From Lingula anatina (taxonomy: Eukaryota > Brachiopoda > Lingulata > Lingulida > Lingulidae), in NCBI RefSeq assembly GCF_001039355.2, contig NW_019775578.1, forward strand, positions 105,170-169,169: a stretch of DNA of 64,000 nt, written 5' to 3'. A program made the translations under genes and the position numbers. Positions 43,802-56,420 of this stretch are shown in pieces; the stretch's first letter is position 1; the number at the start of each line of letters is the position of its first letter. Below the pieces are notes generated by a model. The model was given only the letters and a program-made list of their open reading frames with translations. It searched no databases and had not been told where the DNA came from.

Positions 43802-46800
43802 GCTGGAGTCTTCTTGGCTGATGTCCTACGAATGAAAACTATATCTTCTCAAGCACAAAATACCTCAAATTAAAAATTTACATAACTTCAAGCTGTTGGT
43901 GTGTGCCATATGCATTAAAACAAGCAATTGGAAATAAATTTACCAAAGGGCATGTGACAGTCAAAGGCGTATTGGCTATTTAGAATACTAATTACTTTGT
44001 ATCTAGCAGGCTGTTTAAATTGTATATATTAATGAAATATTTTTTTATTTACATTTTCTCCTAAAAAGGATCTTTGATATTTGGGATATCATTAATGTTC
44101 AAACATTTAAGATGTTATTTGTTGATTTTTACATGCTTGCCTTATCTTTCTTTATAAAATTAAAGAAAAAAAGAAAAGCTAATTCAATGCATTTAGGATA
44201 TTCAGACAAAAAAAAAACAGCATTTTATACTGTATCATATATAGAATTCTCATTTAAAATTGAGCTAGAGACAGTGCAGATAAATTAGTTATAAAGTTGC
44301 TTGGTCATTGTCTCTTTGAGTTTCAGCAACTGTCATCTAAGTTGTAAATGACTTTGCATGTCTCAGGTAATTTAGTTCTGTGTGTACTGAAGAAAAAAAA
44401 AACGATTGCAGAGGTATTTTCACACAAAGCATTTCATCCGTTGGTTGCTTTTGTCAAATCAAAGAATGATGTGTTCACCTCATGCAGTGTACTTGACTCA
44501 ACGTGATAGCTTTTGTAAGACTTCATCTGATAGGCCTGTCCTGAATGAGTTACTTTTGACAACTGATAGAAGGCGGTGCCCTTTCTGATAACCGCACTTT
44601 TGTCCTAATAATTGAAATATGTCTCAAACAAGTTATATAATTTGAGAAGCTGTGGAATTGGCTAAACACTCAGCATATGAATTGTCCTTGTTTCAAGTGG
44701 GGGCATAGTAAATTTGAAAAAAATATATGGGAATTTACAGATTTTATTTACTATGTATACCCTCATTATAGGCTATGCACCTCTTATGTACATAAGTAAA
44801 CAGAAAACACAAGTATTGGCTTTACAAGCTTATAATATTTCCCTATATCTATTTGCAGTTGATAGGTTGAAAAATTATTTTCATTGTTTTGATGCCAGGA
44901 ATAAACAGTTTTTGGCATTAATTTCCTGACGTATTTATGTATTGTCATTTCTATGCATGGTGTCTTCAGTATTTGTCTACTGCTGCCAAGGGATTTTATA
45001 AATATTCTTTTAAATTTTGAAATTTTGTTTGATAAAACATTTTTTTCAGCATTTCAACTGAATTTACATGTTTGAACATTCAGGCCTGGTAAGAAATTCA
45101 TTTGGCACAAGTGGACAATATATATATTTTTCTTTCTGTATGTTCTAACATTGTGATCAAGCCTTACCTTAGCTTCTCTAACACAGTTAACCCCGGTAAA
45201 CTAAATTTTATCAGTCTTCTCAAACACAGGTCTCCAGTGACACAACGAATTCTGTGTGGAATTTTTAATGTTGTTTTGGCGTGGTGTATATTGATGATTA
45301 TTAAGTCACCAGTGATTATGATTATTAAGTTATTGTTTTTTTTTTTGTTGAAATTTGCCAGAATATTCTATGTGGCATAAATGCAGGTCAAATCCTGATA
45401 GTGTAGGGAGTCTTGCTTTGATAGATTTTATAGAAATGACATGCATTTGTGTGGCAATTTTAATTTAATTTTGATTTTAATTTAAAACTTGATGTTAAAA
45501 CTCTGAAAAAGTGAAGCATAATACACATTATCTGAATTATATGACAAATGTAAGGTACCAGTCATTGTAATTCACTGAATTGAACAGGCTAACCCCTATT
45601 GAGCATGCAAAGTACATTTGACTCTTTGTTTTAGATAGGTCCTTTATGGTGTTGAGGTTAAATTTGGAAACAGAATGTCCTTATAACCAACACCCTAAAC
45701 TTAAACCCCCTTCACTCTGATTCTTTCCCCATTTAGTGTCTATCATCGCAAATAATGAGTTTTTTTCTCAAGAAAAGTCAGCAGTTTAGGTGACATGCAT
45801 GCTATTGACGGTGATGATTTTTAATATATTTGCCTTGATCTGTGACCTGTGTGGCACATTTGATACTTTTTGGGCTTAATGGTTTTCAGAAAATGTAATG
45901 TCCTTAGGTTGTTTTATTTTCTGATAGATTAAATATGTACATATCTGTCTTTTTAATGATGGTTATTTACTTTTTGTAATGCCAACTGGATGATGAAAGG
46001 CTTTCAATTTTCATTGTAGGGTTTGGTCATTTATAACATAATAATTAATATAGATAACTAAATAGCTTTATTCATAGTTCACTTTAGCTGACATAATAAT
46101 AAGCTGCAACATGGAACTGATGTATATACAACTGCTCAAGCAGGACAAAATATAATACATTGAATATAATGGTTTTTCAAGACAATAAGTTCATTTAATA
46201 TATTAACTCTGGTACATTACAAAATAGCTGTGGCATGATTTTTCTTAAAAAAATAATAAAGCAACATTTTATAAATACTACTTTCACCTTGTAACTAAAA
46301 CTTTTTTATTTATTCCCTTGATTTTTTTATTATTTTTTTCACTGCCATTAATCTCAGTTAAGGTATATTGATTTGTTATATCCTGTAAAGATTGCTGGTA
46401 CTGCAACTAACATTTAAGTAAATATATAAAAGGAATTAAAGAAAACTATGGCTTACTTTGATAAAACCAGACTTACAAACTTCATACAGCACTATACTTC
46501 TAGTTAGTACTATGGCATCTGGGTTGCTATGTTTACTTTGGAAGTATGCAAGCTCTTTGATAATATATTAGCAATAAATACAATATACATCATTAATTAG
46601 TGTAAATACTACTTCATCTTCCCCACATTTGAATGGGTTTGAAAGAAACATGATTTTTTGCTTAGATACATTGGTATATTTGGTGACTATTTGAAGTCAC
46701 TTTTCTTTTTTTCCAATTGTAAATTCATAAAATAAATAAATAACTTAGTTGAATATGATGAAATAATTTACACATTAAAAAGAAACTACACTGATTGCCT

Positions 46801-47540
46801 TGCAATTCTTCTTGCACAATGCTAAGCTTTTTGTAATGTACAAAGAAGGATAAATAATGTACAGCTATTTATATACATAGTAGGTATTGCACACAAGGTC
46901 TGCATTGTTTTAGAGGTTCTAAAAAGCACCTCTAGCACAAGCACTTCACTGATTTTGTCACATTTACCATACACATCTGCCACCTTCATCACGTTATAGC
47001 AAAAAAAAAAAAAAAATTATTTCAAACATGGCTAAGTAGCTGCCCAATTAAAAAGTTTACCACTTATTCAAGATCATTTACCATACTTAAATATCACTGC
47101 TGCTGCCATTTTATCTTTTGTCAGAATGTAAAAAATATACTTACAACATATCAAGTTTGAAAATTGATACAGTTTGCATATATGAACCTTAAAAGTATTT
47201 GAATGTATAGTCATGCATGATTTGTCTAACATTTACCAATATAGGCTACAGTGAAAAGCTTTTAGCCAAATTCACATTTACTTAAGTAAAAATTTAAAAT
47301 ACATAGAGTTGAATACAATTAGAGAAATTTCTAAAGATTAAATGTGATATTAAAGAACAGTTTTAAAAAGCAGATCATACTCTTGATGTAACAGTGCATT
47401 CAGAAACTGCAAGTTGAAGAAATCTGGTGTATTTTTTTCTATTACAAATAACCTACATTTTATACTTCAGTTTAGAGTCCCTTCTTATTTTGATATCCCA
47501 CTGTCCTCCATCCTGTTGTGACCTTACATTTGGCCACTAT

Positions 47541-47555
47541 TCACCAGATGGCAGC
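47541..47555 (+). promoter_or_regulatory. CTCF-like motif
   Basis: The sequence tcaccagatggcagc matches the CTCF core CCACYAGRKGGCRSY with one mismatch. It lies in the intergenic DNA between paralogues 2 and 3, where an insulator would be sensible. The assignment rests on one motif. Confidence 0.35.
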
Positions 47556-48119
47556 ACCATCCGTGTCGGTTGCTTTTTGTCTACTGACCAGCAGATAGAG
47601 CTCACGCACGCACACATACGTTGACCTGTGGGCAGCCTTCAGGTCAGTGTGTTCAGTTTGTTGTGATTACTTCTGGACTCGTACCAAGTGTTGGAGTTGT
47701 CTTCAATTATTGTTGAAGAGGAATGTGATGGACTGAGGACGTTTGTTGAAGTATATTTAGGTGTCCGTTCTCGATATCTGAAATCATTTTAGAGGCACAA
47801 AATACAGACTGGAGCACAGAATGTGATTAAGTCCATGCATACATTTTGGGATTTTAAAGTACAAAAATAGTTAAGAATGAATTATACAAACATATAATTA
47901 CCACAAATAGGAATGTCATTCTGCATTACTTATAAAAGTGTACTAAAGTTAAGTACAACATTTTTTCTTTGGTGATAATACTTTCTTAATACTAAAATAA
48001 GGCAAGGCTACACATTTTTAGTTACATGTAAAAATGGCAGTATAGCTTAATTAGTCTGCCTTCAGTTTCATGCCCTGCAGACAGTATTTTGTTCTTAAAA
48101 TATAAAATCCTGCTGACTT

Positions 48120-48310
48120 CATGATATAATGATCTACGGCCATCTGTGACAGACATGAATGGCAGCACCTGCCTTATCAAAAACCTTTGTCACATACACA
48201 GTTAAACAATCCCGGAGAACAATTATGCATGCATCAGTGTCGGCCGTAACAAGCTGCTGGTTTTATATAAAAAAAGGCAGCTGTCCCAAAGGGGCAGTAT
48301 GTAGCATGAA
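48120..48310. promoter_or_regulatory. candidate enhancer downstream of paralogue 3
   Basis: Repeat-free block with E-boxes (CACCTG, CAGCTG), ATGCATGCAT and a CCCAAAGGGG palindrome-like element. The frame MAAPALSKT... over it has no domain signature. Confidence 0.2.
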
Positions 48311-48874
48311 GATGATTCAAGAGGATTGGAAGACTAAAGATAAAACCATATTTTGCCTCACAATGGTGACTGGGTCATAATTTAAGTGAAAAAGGGCCGC
48401 TATTTAATACTTATATAATCAGTTGAAAATACTGGGTTGAAAAATACTTCTGATCATCAACACTCAGTTGTGTTGAGAAAAAATTCAAATAAGGAAAAAT
48501 AATTTTTTTGCTCTTCATTGAAATACTGCTTTGGCTTATTTCGTACTTATAACTGCCAATAATTTGACTGGCAAATACTGTTTTAGGCAAAGTTTTGTGT
48601 GGCACTTATACATACTGTTTGTAGTAGGAATACAACCAATCTTTTTTTTCAGTCAGATTGCAGAAGATGAACTTCTTTAAGGAACACTTTTTTTTGCAGA
48701 GCATATTTGTTAGGTCAAAAGACCATGCTTTCATGTAAACATTTTTGGCTCATTGCATATACTCTTGGAATGCAGATCATTATTGATAAATTGTATTTTT
48801 TTTTTCAATCTAAGTCGATGTCAGGTACATCCTTTCCCATAGTTTCAAACATTTTTGCAGTCTCTTTCAGAGTG

Positions 48875-51800
48875 TTAAAGATACGCTTGAGGCATCTGCG
48901 AACTTTCTTCCAACTTTGCGTATACTTCCTCTGGTGGCGTTTGCTGAGTAGGCCTGCATAAAACACGAGATAAAATGGAAGGTGATGGTGGTTTTAGACA
49001 TTTCAGTCTAGATAGGCGGGAAGGAGGGGAGGGCAGACTGACATGCAAGCAATTCCCAGATGCCACAAAGCATCTTCCCCATAACGATAACATGCACTGC
49101 AGTTACAGAAACTCATAAAACATAAAAAGTAAAATGAAAAAATGGCTATACCTTTTTATTATGAGAAGAATGACTAGGACAGCCAATATTAACAACAGGC
49201 TCCCAAGGACGCCTCCGATGATTGCAGCTGAAAGGAAAGCAAGACAATGCAAAGATATTGCTTCATCTCTTCTATATAGCTTTGAATGTGTATTGTGTAG
49301 TTTGTTCCTTTGGGAAGGAGTTGCCAAAGATTATTTCTTGTTGCAGCCATGTTCATAAATACCTTTGACAATCTCATTTTAGGCATGCTTGTTTTATATT
49401 GTGTTCTAATTAAAAAGCAGTTTCTGATTGAAGTCAAATAAAAAGATAGCATCGGAGTTAACAAATGCAAACAAATGGCCGAAGTCTAAAAACAGCATAA
49501 TTAAACCTTTACTGTAAGAGGTGAAGCTAAATTTGACCTTCATTGACCCCTCACGTAAAGAAGTCATTTTAGTCACTAATGCTCATTTGGTGCATTACAT
49601 TCAGGTTTAATTTCTCAAAGTTATTCAAAGACCCACCCAAAAAAGTAGCTCATTTGATTTCTTTGCAAGCTGCTCATATTTTTCAAAACACCAAATGAAT
49701 ACATTATTTCATTTTTTTCTGTCATCTAATTTCACATCAGTGGATGATTTTCAGATACATGTTTTATGGTGAAATTCTTATAGGTGTCTTTTTTAAAAAC
49801 TTTTTGTTTATTGCAAAGCGTAACTAATAAGCAGCATTACTAATATTCTACAGCAAGCCCATGATTGCAGATACTCTGGTAAGCTTGGCACATGTACAAC
49901 TGAGAAGCTGGACAACATGGCAGACATCATGCAAAGTGGGTTAAAAAATATTTCTTACTTAATTTTTTCTATTAATTTTTTAAAACCAAATTTAATTGGT
50001 TTTCTTTACATAAAATATATATAAGTGACGTAATTAAAGTATTGCAAATCTAGCTAATTTACTGTGCAGGTTATAGAAGATCACATCTAGGCAGGAGAGG
50101 AGTCTTGATGGCGTATTCTTACCTGCAGGGATGGTTGCTTCTTCTTGCTGCATTAGGAATTTTTGGCTGTGCTTGAGCTCTGTCGTGGCAAAAGATGGCA
50201 GGAGTGATGATAGAAGTTTGGAGTTGGTGGTCGGCTTGACAGATACTTTCATCTGATTTCGCGATGTACTGGTCAGGATGACATCATTCTTGGGGTTCGG
50301 TCTTGCGCTTGGTGGCATCCTTGTGGTGGGAATAGAGGTTGGGTTCTGTGTTGTTTCCATGGGAGGAAAAGCTGCAAAAAATGCAATTAAGTTGTTATGG
50401 TGCCTGAATATTTTATTTTCAGAAATCAAGAAGAATATATTGTGTTTTTTTAAATTCATAATATGCACCTGAATGTAATCGAAACATTATCAAACAACCT
50501 GCCCGTGAGATTGGGTAAGAATTAATCCTAATATATTTGACCAGTTCCCAGAAAAGTCTAAGTATTGACATAATGGATTAAAGAGCCTGATAAATCCCCA
50601 AGTTCCATACCTTCAAAGTACAACCACAACCCCTTCCTTCGACCATTATTGACTCCACTTTTGAACCTGAGAATGAGCTCATTGGCCATGGTGGTGAAGA
50701 TCAGGTCATTCTGTCTGCTGCCACAGAGAGTAGAACCACGCAGATTGTCGTGGATGTAAAGCGTATCCTCACAATCGCTGCCATTGGCATCTTGGATGTG
50801 GAGGTCCAGAGCCAGAAGTTTTATTTTCTGACCCGGATTCACAATGATATGGAGCTCACAGTCCTTGTTGCTAGGGTAGTTGCTAGGGTAACGTGGGCTA
50901 TGGATGTAGCCATTCTGGGTGAAAAGTTTGTCCTTATGCTCGTCACATATGTCAACGCTCCAGTCCACTACAATGAACAAATTGATCAAATTATGCCTAA
51001 TGCTCAGTTCTGTTATCACAAATGAACTATGGTTCTGTAATGTACTGCTTACATTATATTTTATTATAAATTATAACTGTGTAAATGATGTGTTGTTAAT
51101 TTATAGAATTAAATGGCAATGTTGGAAAAACTCTTAACAAACAAAAAATAGTCCCCCCCCTCCCCCCCCAAAAAAAAACAAAAAAAAAAAAAACAAAAAC
51201 AAAACCTTCACTCATCAGCAAGTAGGCCCGCCTTTCAACAGTAAAGAACACCATGAATGAACTTTTTTTTACCTGGTATACACTCATATTCAACCTGGAT
51301 GTAGTTGCTATATTGCTTGCAGTGGGGGATGTAGCGCCCATAGTCCCCAGATGGCAGGTTGATACCACAGNCCCCCCCCCCCCCCCAAAAAAAAAAAAAA
51401 CCTTCACTCATCAGCAAGTAGGCCCACCTTTCAACAGTAAAGAACACCATGAATGAACTTTTTTTACCTGGTATACACTCATATTCAACCTGGATGTAGT
51501 TGCTATATTGCTTGCAGTGGGGGATGTAGCGCCCATAGTCCCCAGATGGCAGGTTGATACCACAGTGTGACTGGCCGACACAGGAATAAGGCGTGTCTTC
51601 AGTTACATGACAGTCACCTTCAGTGTAGTTACATTTTCCACTGGCACTGAGGCCGTAAATGATCTTGTTGATGCGTATCATGGATCCAATGCTGCACGTC
51701 AGGTTGAGAATATTGCTGGGATGGGCAAAACAGATGCTGGCATTTCTGGGTTCAGCTGAGGAAAACAAAAACAGTAATATATTAGGAGAAATGAAAACAA

Positions 51801-53597
51801 CCCAGAGCAGCTGAAGGAGATTTTGAGGGATACAGTACATCTACAATGTTGAAACTTTCTGTTTTTATTATAAAATTTTAAAAAATGAAAATGATAATGT
51901 TGAATTATTTTTGTGAAAGGACAACCAAAGTCAAGGCAATGAATTCAAGAAAGTTTAGAGCATCGCAGTCACTTGCAATATATTTCTGATGTTCCAGATA
52001 AAGTGTTTACTCCATATGGCCTGCATACATGACTGTGATAAACAACATTATAATAAGGCTTGACAACTGGTGCTCATATATGTAGCTAAGATCATTCTTT
52101 AATAGCTTAACTGTGTTAAAGTTTGTAGTTTTCAGTTAAGATCATTTGATAAAAAAAGAAAAAACTTCTACGTCTCCTCTGTGGTCCTATGTTCTACTTA
52201 GCACAAGATGGGGTGGTCAAGGTTGATAGGGGGAATTGATTTTGCCCTAGTATCTACTTCCCCTGTGCTTCCTCCAATTAGGCCTGAAACCTTGTTTAAT
52301 GCTGGGACCCATGTAAAACTGTTAAGAGAAAGGGGCTGCAGGGTGATCTCCAGTCATTCAGCTGTTTTTACACTAGACCTGAATGTGGATGTGTAGCATG
52401 AATCTCATGCTGGAGAGATAAGATGAGTGACCTTCTGCAGATAGTAAGTGACCCGAGTAGAGTAAAAGTACCAAACACCAGCACGAGACCAACAATTTCT
52501 CATAGGTCAGAGGTATAATGGTGAGGTGCAGAGAAAACGATAAACCAATAAACAAAAAGATAATTAGAAATAAAAATGTTTTTAAATAGTTGTAAAAATT
52601 CATTGAAAATAATGTTACTCAGACTTGCGTAAGAGTTAAGTAGGCATGATTTAAGATTGCAGGTTGATTACCTGGTAAGTATAGCATTGAAAGAGCTTAA
52701 ACTTCCTTATTTGAAATCAGTTTACAAGAACAATGAGCATGCATTGTTTGGACTGATTATTCATTTTGTATTGAACACATCTTTTTTCACTCATTGATTG
52801 GTGTTCACTCAGTCAATGTCTTAAACTGAAAGTAATTTCAGACAAGAACCTGGTCAATAATTGCTTAAATATTGGTGTATTACTACTGATAAAAAGCCGT
52901 GATTGCTATTTTTCTGTAGTGCACTGACTAAGCCTTCTTAACAATTTTTTTTTTTTTTTGTAATAATGGATGTGAAACTCTTTCTCTCTAAAAAGATAGC
53001 GATATGTAAAGAATATTTTTTTACTATTCTTCCTTTGGTTATTTAATAAATGGCATTTTTAATGTTTATATTGCAAAAAGGCATCAAAAAATTTTTAGTC
53101 TTCCTTGATACTTGCTAAAACAATAATATTGCTACCTTGAAATAATAACTTATCAAATAACTGTTTAAAACCCCACTTTTAGGTCCATAAACATGAGATA
53201 TTCTTGAAAATATGACAGACCACATACCTAGCGATATCCCTATCTTGGCACATAAACAATATTACTATCAATTCAGATTTGCCACAACAATGAAATAACA
53301 CACCAAAATAACACCAGCATAAGATAAGCTTACAAATAAGTACAGGCAGAGAGAGATAAACTTACAGGGCTCACTCAGTGCAGTGTATTAGTCTTATAGC
53401 GTCTTATATTTTTAAAACCAGAGAGAAGAGTCAGTGCTAATCCACATACACATACAACAGCTGTTAGCTCTACTACTACCAGTGATGCCAATGCACAGAT
53501 ATAAATTACTCTGTTACTCACCCATCGTTTCCTTGTATCCAGTAATGCACATCACCATGACTGCGAATGCAGTTTGAAGGCTCTGCAAGTTTTTCAT
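48875..53597 (-). CDS. SUEL-lectin/CUB transmembrane receptor with short tail (paralogue 3)
   Basis: Exons: 53597-53522 (signal peptide; exon begins at an acceptor at 53680, so a further 5' untranslated exon lies upstream), 51755-51468 (SUEL lectin), 50967-50611 (CUB), 50371-50123 (Thr/Ser stalk), 49227-49152 (transmembrane), 48953-48875 (tail and stop). Phases 1-1-1-1-2 agree; 374 residues. Signal MKNLQSLQTAFAVMVMCITG; lectin with SYSC/YTEGDC and SNYIQVEYEC cysteine pattern; CUB with GYIHSPRYPSNYPSNKDC and ending GLWLYFE; helix IIGGVLGSLLLILAVLVILL. The tail is only about 26 residues and holds YAKL, a YxxPhi sorting-type motif. Same ectodomain plan as its two neighbours but without their long tails. 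Confidence 0.88.
51140..51200. repeat. C-tract and A-tract low-complexity DNA
   Basis: A C-run followed by an A-run lies next to a local duplicate of the lectin exon end. The same C-run/A-run pair reappears at 51372-51400 after a single N. Such homopolymers break assemblies. Confidence 0.9.
51205..51370 (-). pseudogene. duplicate of the 3' half of the paralogue 3 lectin exon
   Basis: Bases 51205-51370 repeat 51401-51565 almost exactly, including the exon end, splice donor and intron start. The copy stops at a single N at 51371. It lacks the 5' half of the exon and any acceptor, so it cannot be a complete exon. An assembly duplicate is likely. Confidence 0.85.
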
Positions 53598-56039
53598 TTT
53601 GAATGTAGACCGATGTTTTGTTTTTCCCTTAAGTTCTTCAATTCACTCACTTCACCAGCACATCGATGACAATATGGTGCCTGTAAAGGAAATTACAACC
53701 ATTTAAATAGAAACTCCACTGGAAACAGCTTGGAGAGCCATGATTTGTGGGCAACATTTACGATCTTCTCTGATTTTCTTGGTTCATACCCCTTGACCTA
53801 TAGTGGCTTTTTTAGGCCATCATAAACTTACCGCTGGTGCTGGAAAAATATTTTTGCACCTGTAGCGTCAGTATGCCATGCAAGCCTGTATGGTTTCCAG
53901 GGCTCTAATCTGCTAGTCAGAGTAACCTATAAACTAAACTGAAATGAAATAAAAATTGGCGGCACATGGTGCAGGGTCTTTTCTTTCTTTCTGGGTTGTC
54001 AGCTGGGTTGCCGGGTTCACCTGCCTCTTTTTTTAAAAAAACTACCTCTGAGCTAGAACATGTTTTCTACCTGTCAGTCAGTAGATTACTACGAGGCTGT
54101 TGCACACAGGTAATCTAGATGTGCTGCACTAATGATGTCAGCACTGTAGTACTTGGAATTCGTTAATGAAATGCTATAGTTAAAGAGAGGATCAAGCAGT
54201 CTTTGCTTTTGTATATTTTGTACTGGAATTGTTCTCAATCTTTATAATCGTAATTTTTTCCCCAGAATTTTCTCAAAGTATAAATACTTAAATGAAATAA
54301 AGTGTTTTTAATGTTCTTTTCACATTGCAAAAAAATCATTTTTAAGGCAATCAAGGGGCTAGTTCCGTGAAATATTTCCTCTTACCTGCTAGCTGTTGGT
54401 TCTATGTGTCCCCTTGTGCGATTGGTTTATAAGTACTACACCAGTGTTAATTACCGAATGAAGTGAATTGTTAGAGGCCATACAAAGCCATGCAGTCCTC
54501 TCACTTAACAACAGTACAGTGAAAGTGAAAAGATTCATTAATTTCCCTAGCCTTCATTGTGTTCTGGCCTCTAGTTGTAAAGTAGGAAGTTGAGATGAAA
54601 CCTAATCTATTTTATTGATTTCCCTACAAATGTCTGCTGTATGCAGCCATGTATTAAAGCTTGCGTAGTTTAATAGTAATCTTCTACTCTGCAGAATATT
54701 TATTGATGGAACTCATAAGATTACAGGCTTCCGGGATAAGATTATGCAATGGTTAATTCAATAAATTAGCATAACTTTCCTTTGACTCAGCTTATGAAGC
54801 TTTCTTCTCATTAGACTAATCTCATTGTTTCTAAGTACATCTGTTATCTTAAAAAGAAAGAAGCCCTGCCAACAAAAGGCTGAGATAATACCAATGGGTA
54901 GAAGATCCATGTGTATGGCAGTCTCTAGTTATACTCTGGGTATTGGAACAGATGCTACTTTTAACTTGTTTTATCCCCCCACCTGACACTACTCTCATGA
55001 AAATAATCTAAGGCATTAAGCAGGAATGATATTGATAATATGTGTAGCACCAAATATCCAGTGGATGAAATACTTTTGATAGCTGACTCAGATTAAAAGG
55101 GGGTTTAGATAAAACAGGGGTATCATCGACAGAGAAGCATTGTTTTTGAGGCAGTGGCACTGCATGAAAATTCAATCAGATAGGACAGTTTCTACCACTA
55201 GTCTGGAGTCATCCTCTACATGACCCCTGTAAACTGTCAGTTTTTCGTTGAAACCCACAGCAGTCAGTGGCACACTTTGCCTCCCTCAAGGGAGGCACAC
55301 TTTTCTCCCCTCACAAAATATTTAATTGCTGTCCAGCTGTGGTAAGCCCCTTGCCACATTCTGTTGATTCCCTACAGTGGCAACAGAGTGCAATAAACCT
55401 TGGCATAGGTGAGGTGGAACTTTAATTGAAAATTTCTGTTGGTTCTTTTTTTTTATGGCACTTCCAACTCCATTTAGATAAACAAACTTTGATCACATTG
55501 TAACATTATGGAAGACTCTTGAAAATAAGTCACAGGATACACTTTATCCTTTATGGTTTGTAAAGAATTTGATAGGCGTCTTGTTGCCTCATCTAAAATC
55601 AGTCTCCAGTAATAAGACTTCTTTTTTTTAAAGAAAATAACATGTTGAATATTAACCAGAGTTTTTACTTAGTAATCAATGTACAGACCTTACTTCCTTT
55701 AGGTTATCTTTCTCCTAAATTGAAGAAAATAGATAAATGCTGTTCCTCCATTCTGAAGCCCTGTTCTCATCAGATCTAAGTAAACCATTTTAGGTCTAAC
55801 TTTAAGAGAATGAAACTTGATTACAATCACCCTTTTCAGATTTGTCTTGAACACTGTGATTTTACAACTCAAGTCAGGAAGTACAGGGGGTAGGGTGGAG
55901 GGGGGTAGGTTAAACACCAGAGTAGTCCAATCGCACTGATTATAGACCTAAAAATGTTCTCCTTAAAACTGAAGTGAACAAGTCCCCATTTAACCTCCCT
56001 CCTAGCTCACTTAATATATACACTGGTTCTAAAAGTCAA

Positions 56040-56420
56040 AAGGCATACCTGCAGAGGGTGCACACGCCGGCAGTTAAATCCAAATAATTTGTTGGTTTTA
56101 TGGTTAAGTCCCCACAAGCTCCTCATTCAAAGAAGGTGTCACCTGCACGTGCCTGAGAGTTCCAACTGACAGCCGGCACACGACTGTGATTGCTTTTATA
56201 TACTGTGGATGCCGGCTCTTATTAATCTAATACAACAGAACAACCACAGGTTATCAAAGGCCGGTGTGCCGCGCTGTCATTAAGTCTGTGGCCGACACTT
56301 TAAGTATCAGTGCTGCCTGCCTCTGCTCTGTTAACACAATAGAAGCAACCATCTGAATAATTAGGCACGTGTGGAGGGCTCACTTTGACAAGCGGCACAC
56401 TTCAAGCATTAAAGGGGGAG
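56040..56420. promoter_or_regulatory. candidate enhancer or promoter block with RUNX-GATA-TCF motif cluster
   Basis: Higher GC than its surroundings. The 20-base segment at 56241-56260 contains overlapping motifs AACCACA (RUNX), TTATCA (GATA, reverse) and ATCAAAGG (TCF/LEF). Nearby are CACCTG (56140-56145) and two CACGTG E-boxes (56147-56152, 56366-56371). It is 2.4 kb upstream of the first known exon of paralogue 3, so it may be its promoter or enhancer. Confidence 0.3.

Larger units (their letters stand above)
43826..48874. other. intergenic region between paralogues 2 and 3
   Basis: AT-rich with A and T homopolymers (for example 47001-47016). Two more complex patches occur at 47500-47660 and 48120-48310, described separately. 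No gene supported. Confidence 0.5.

Noticed and set aside
48159-48380. Frame starting MAAPALSKT
   Set aside because: No recognisable domain or splice sites; better explained as non-coding complex DNA.
51235-51840. A 201-codon frame giving the lectin exon its own start and a repeated end
   Set aside because: The N-terminal part is read-through of the polypyrimidine tract before the acceptor at 51757, and the repeated end crosses the N at 51371; the real signal peptide exon is at 53597-53522.
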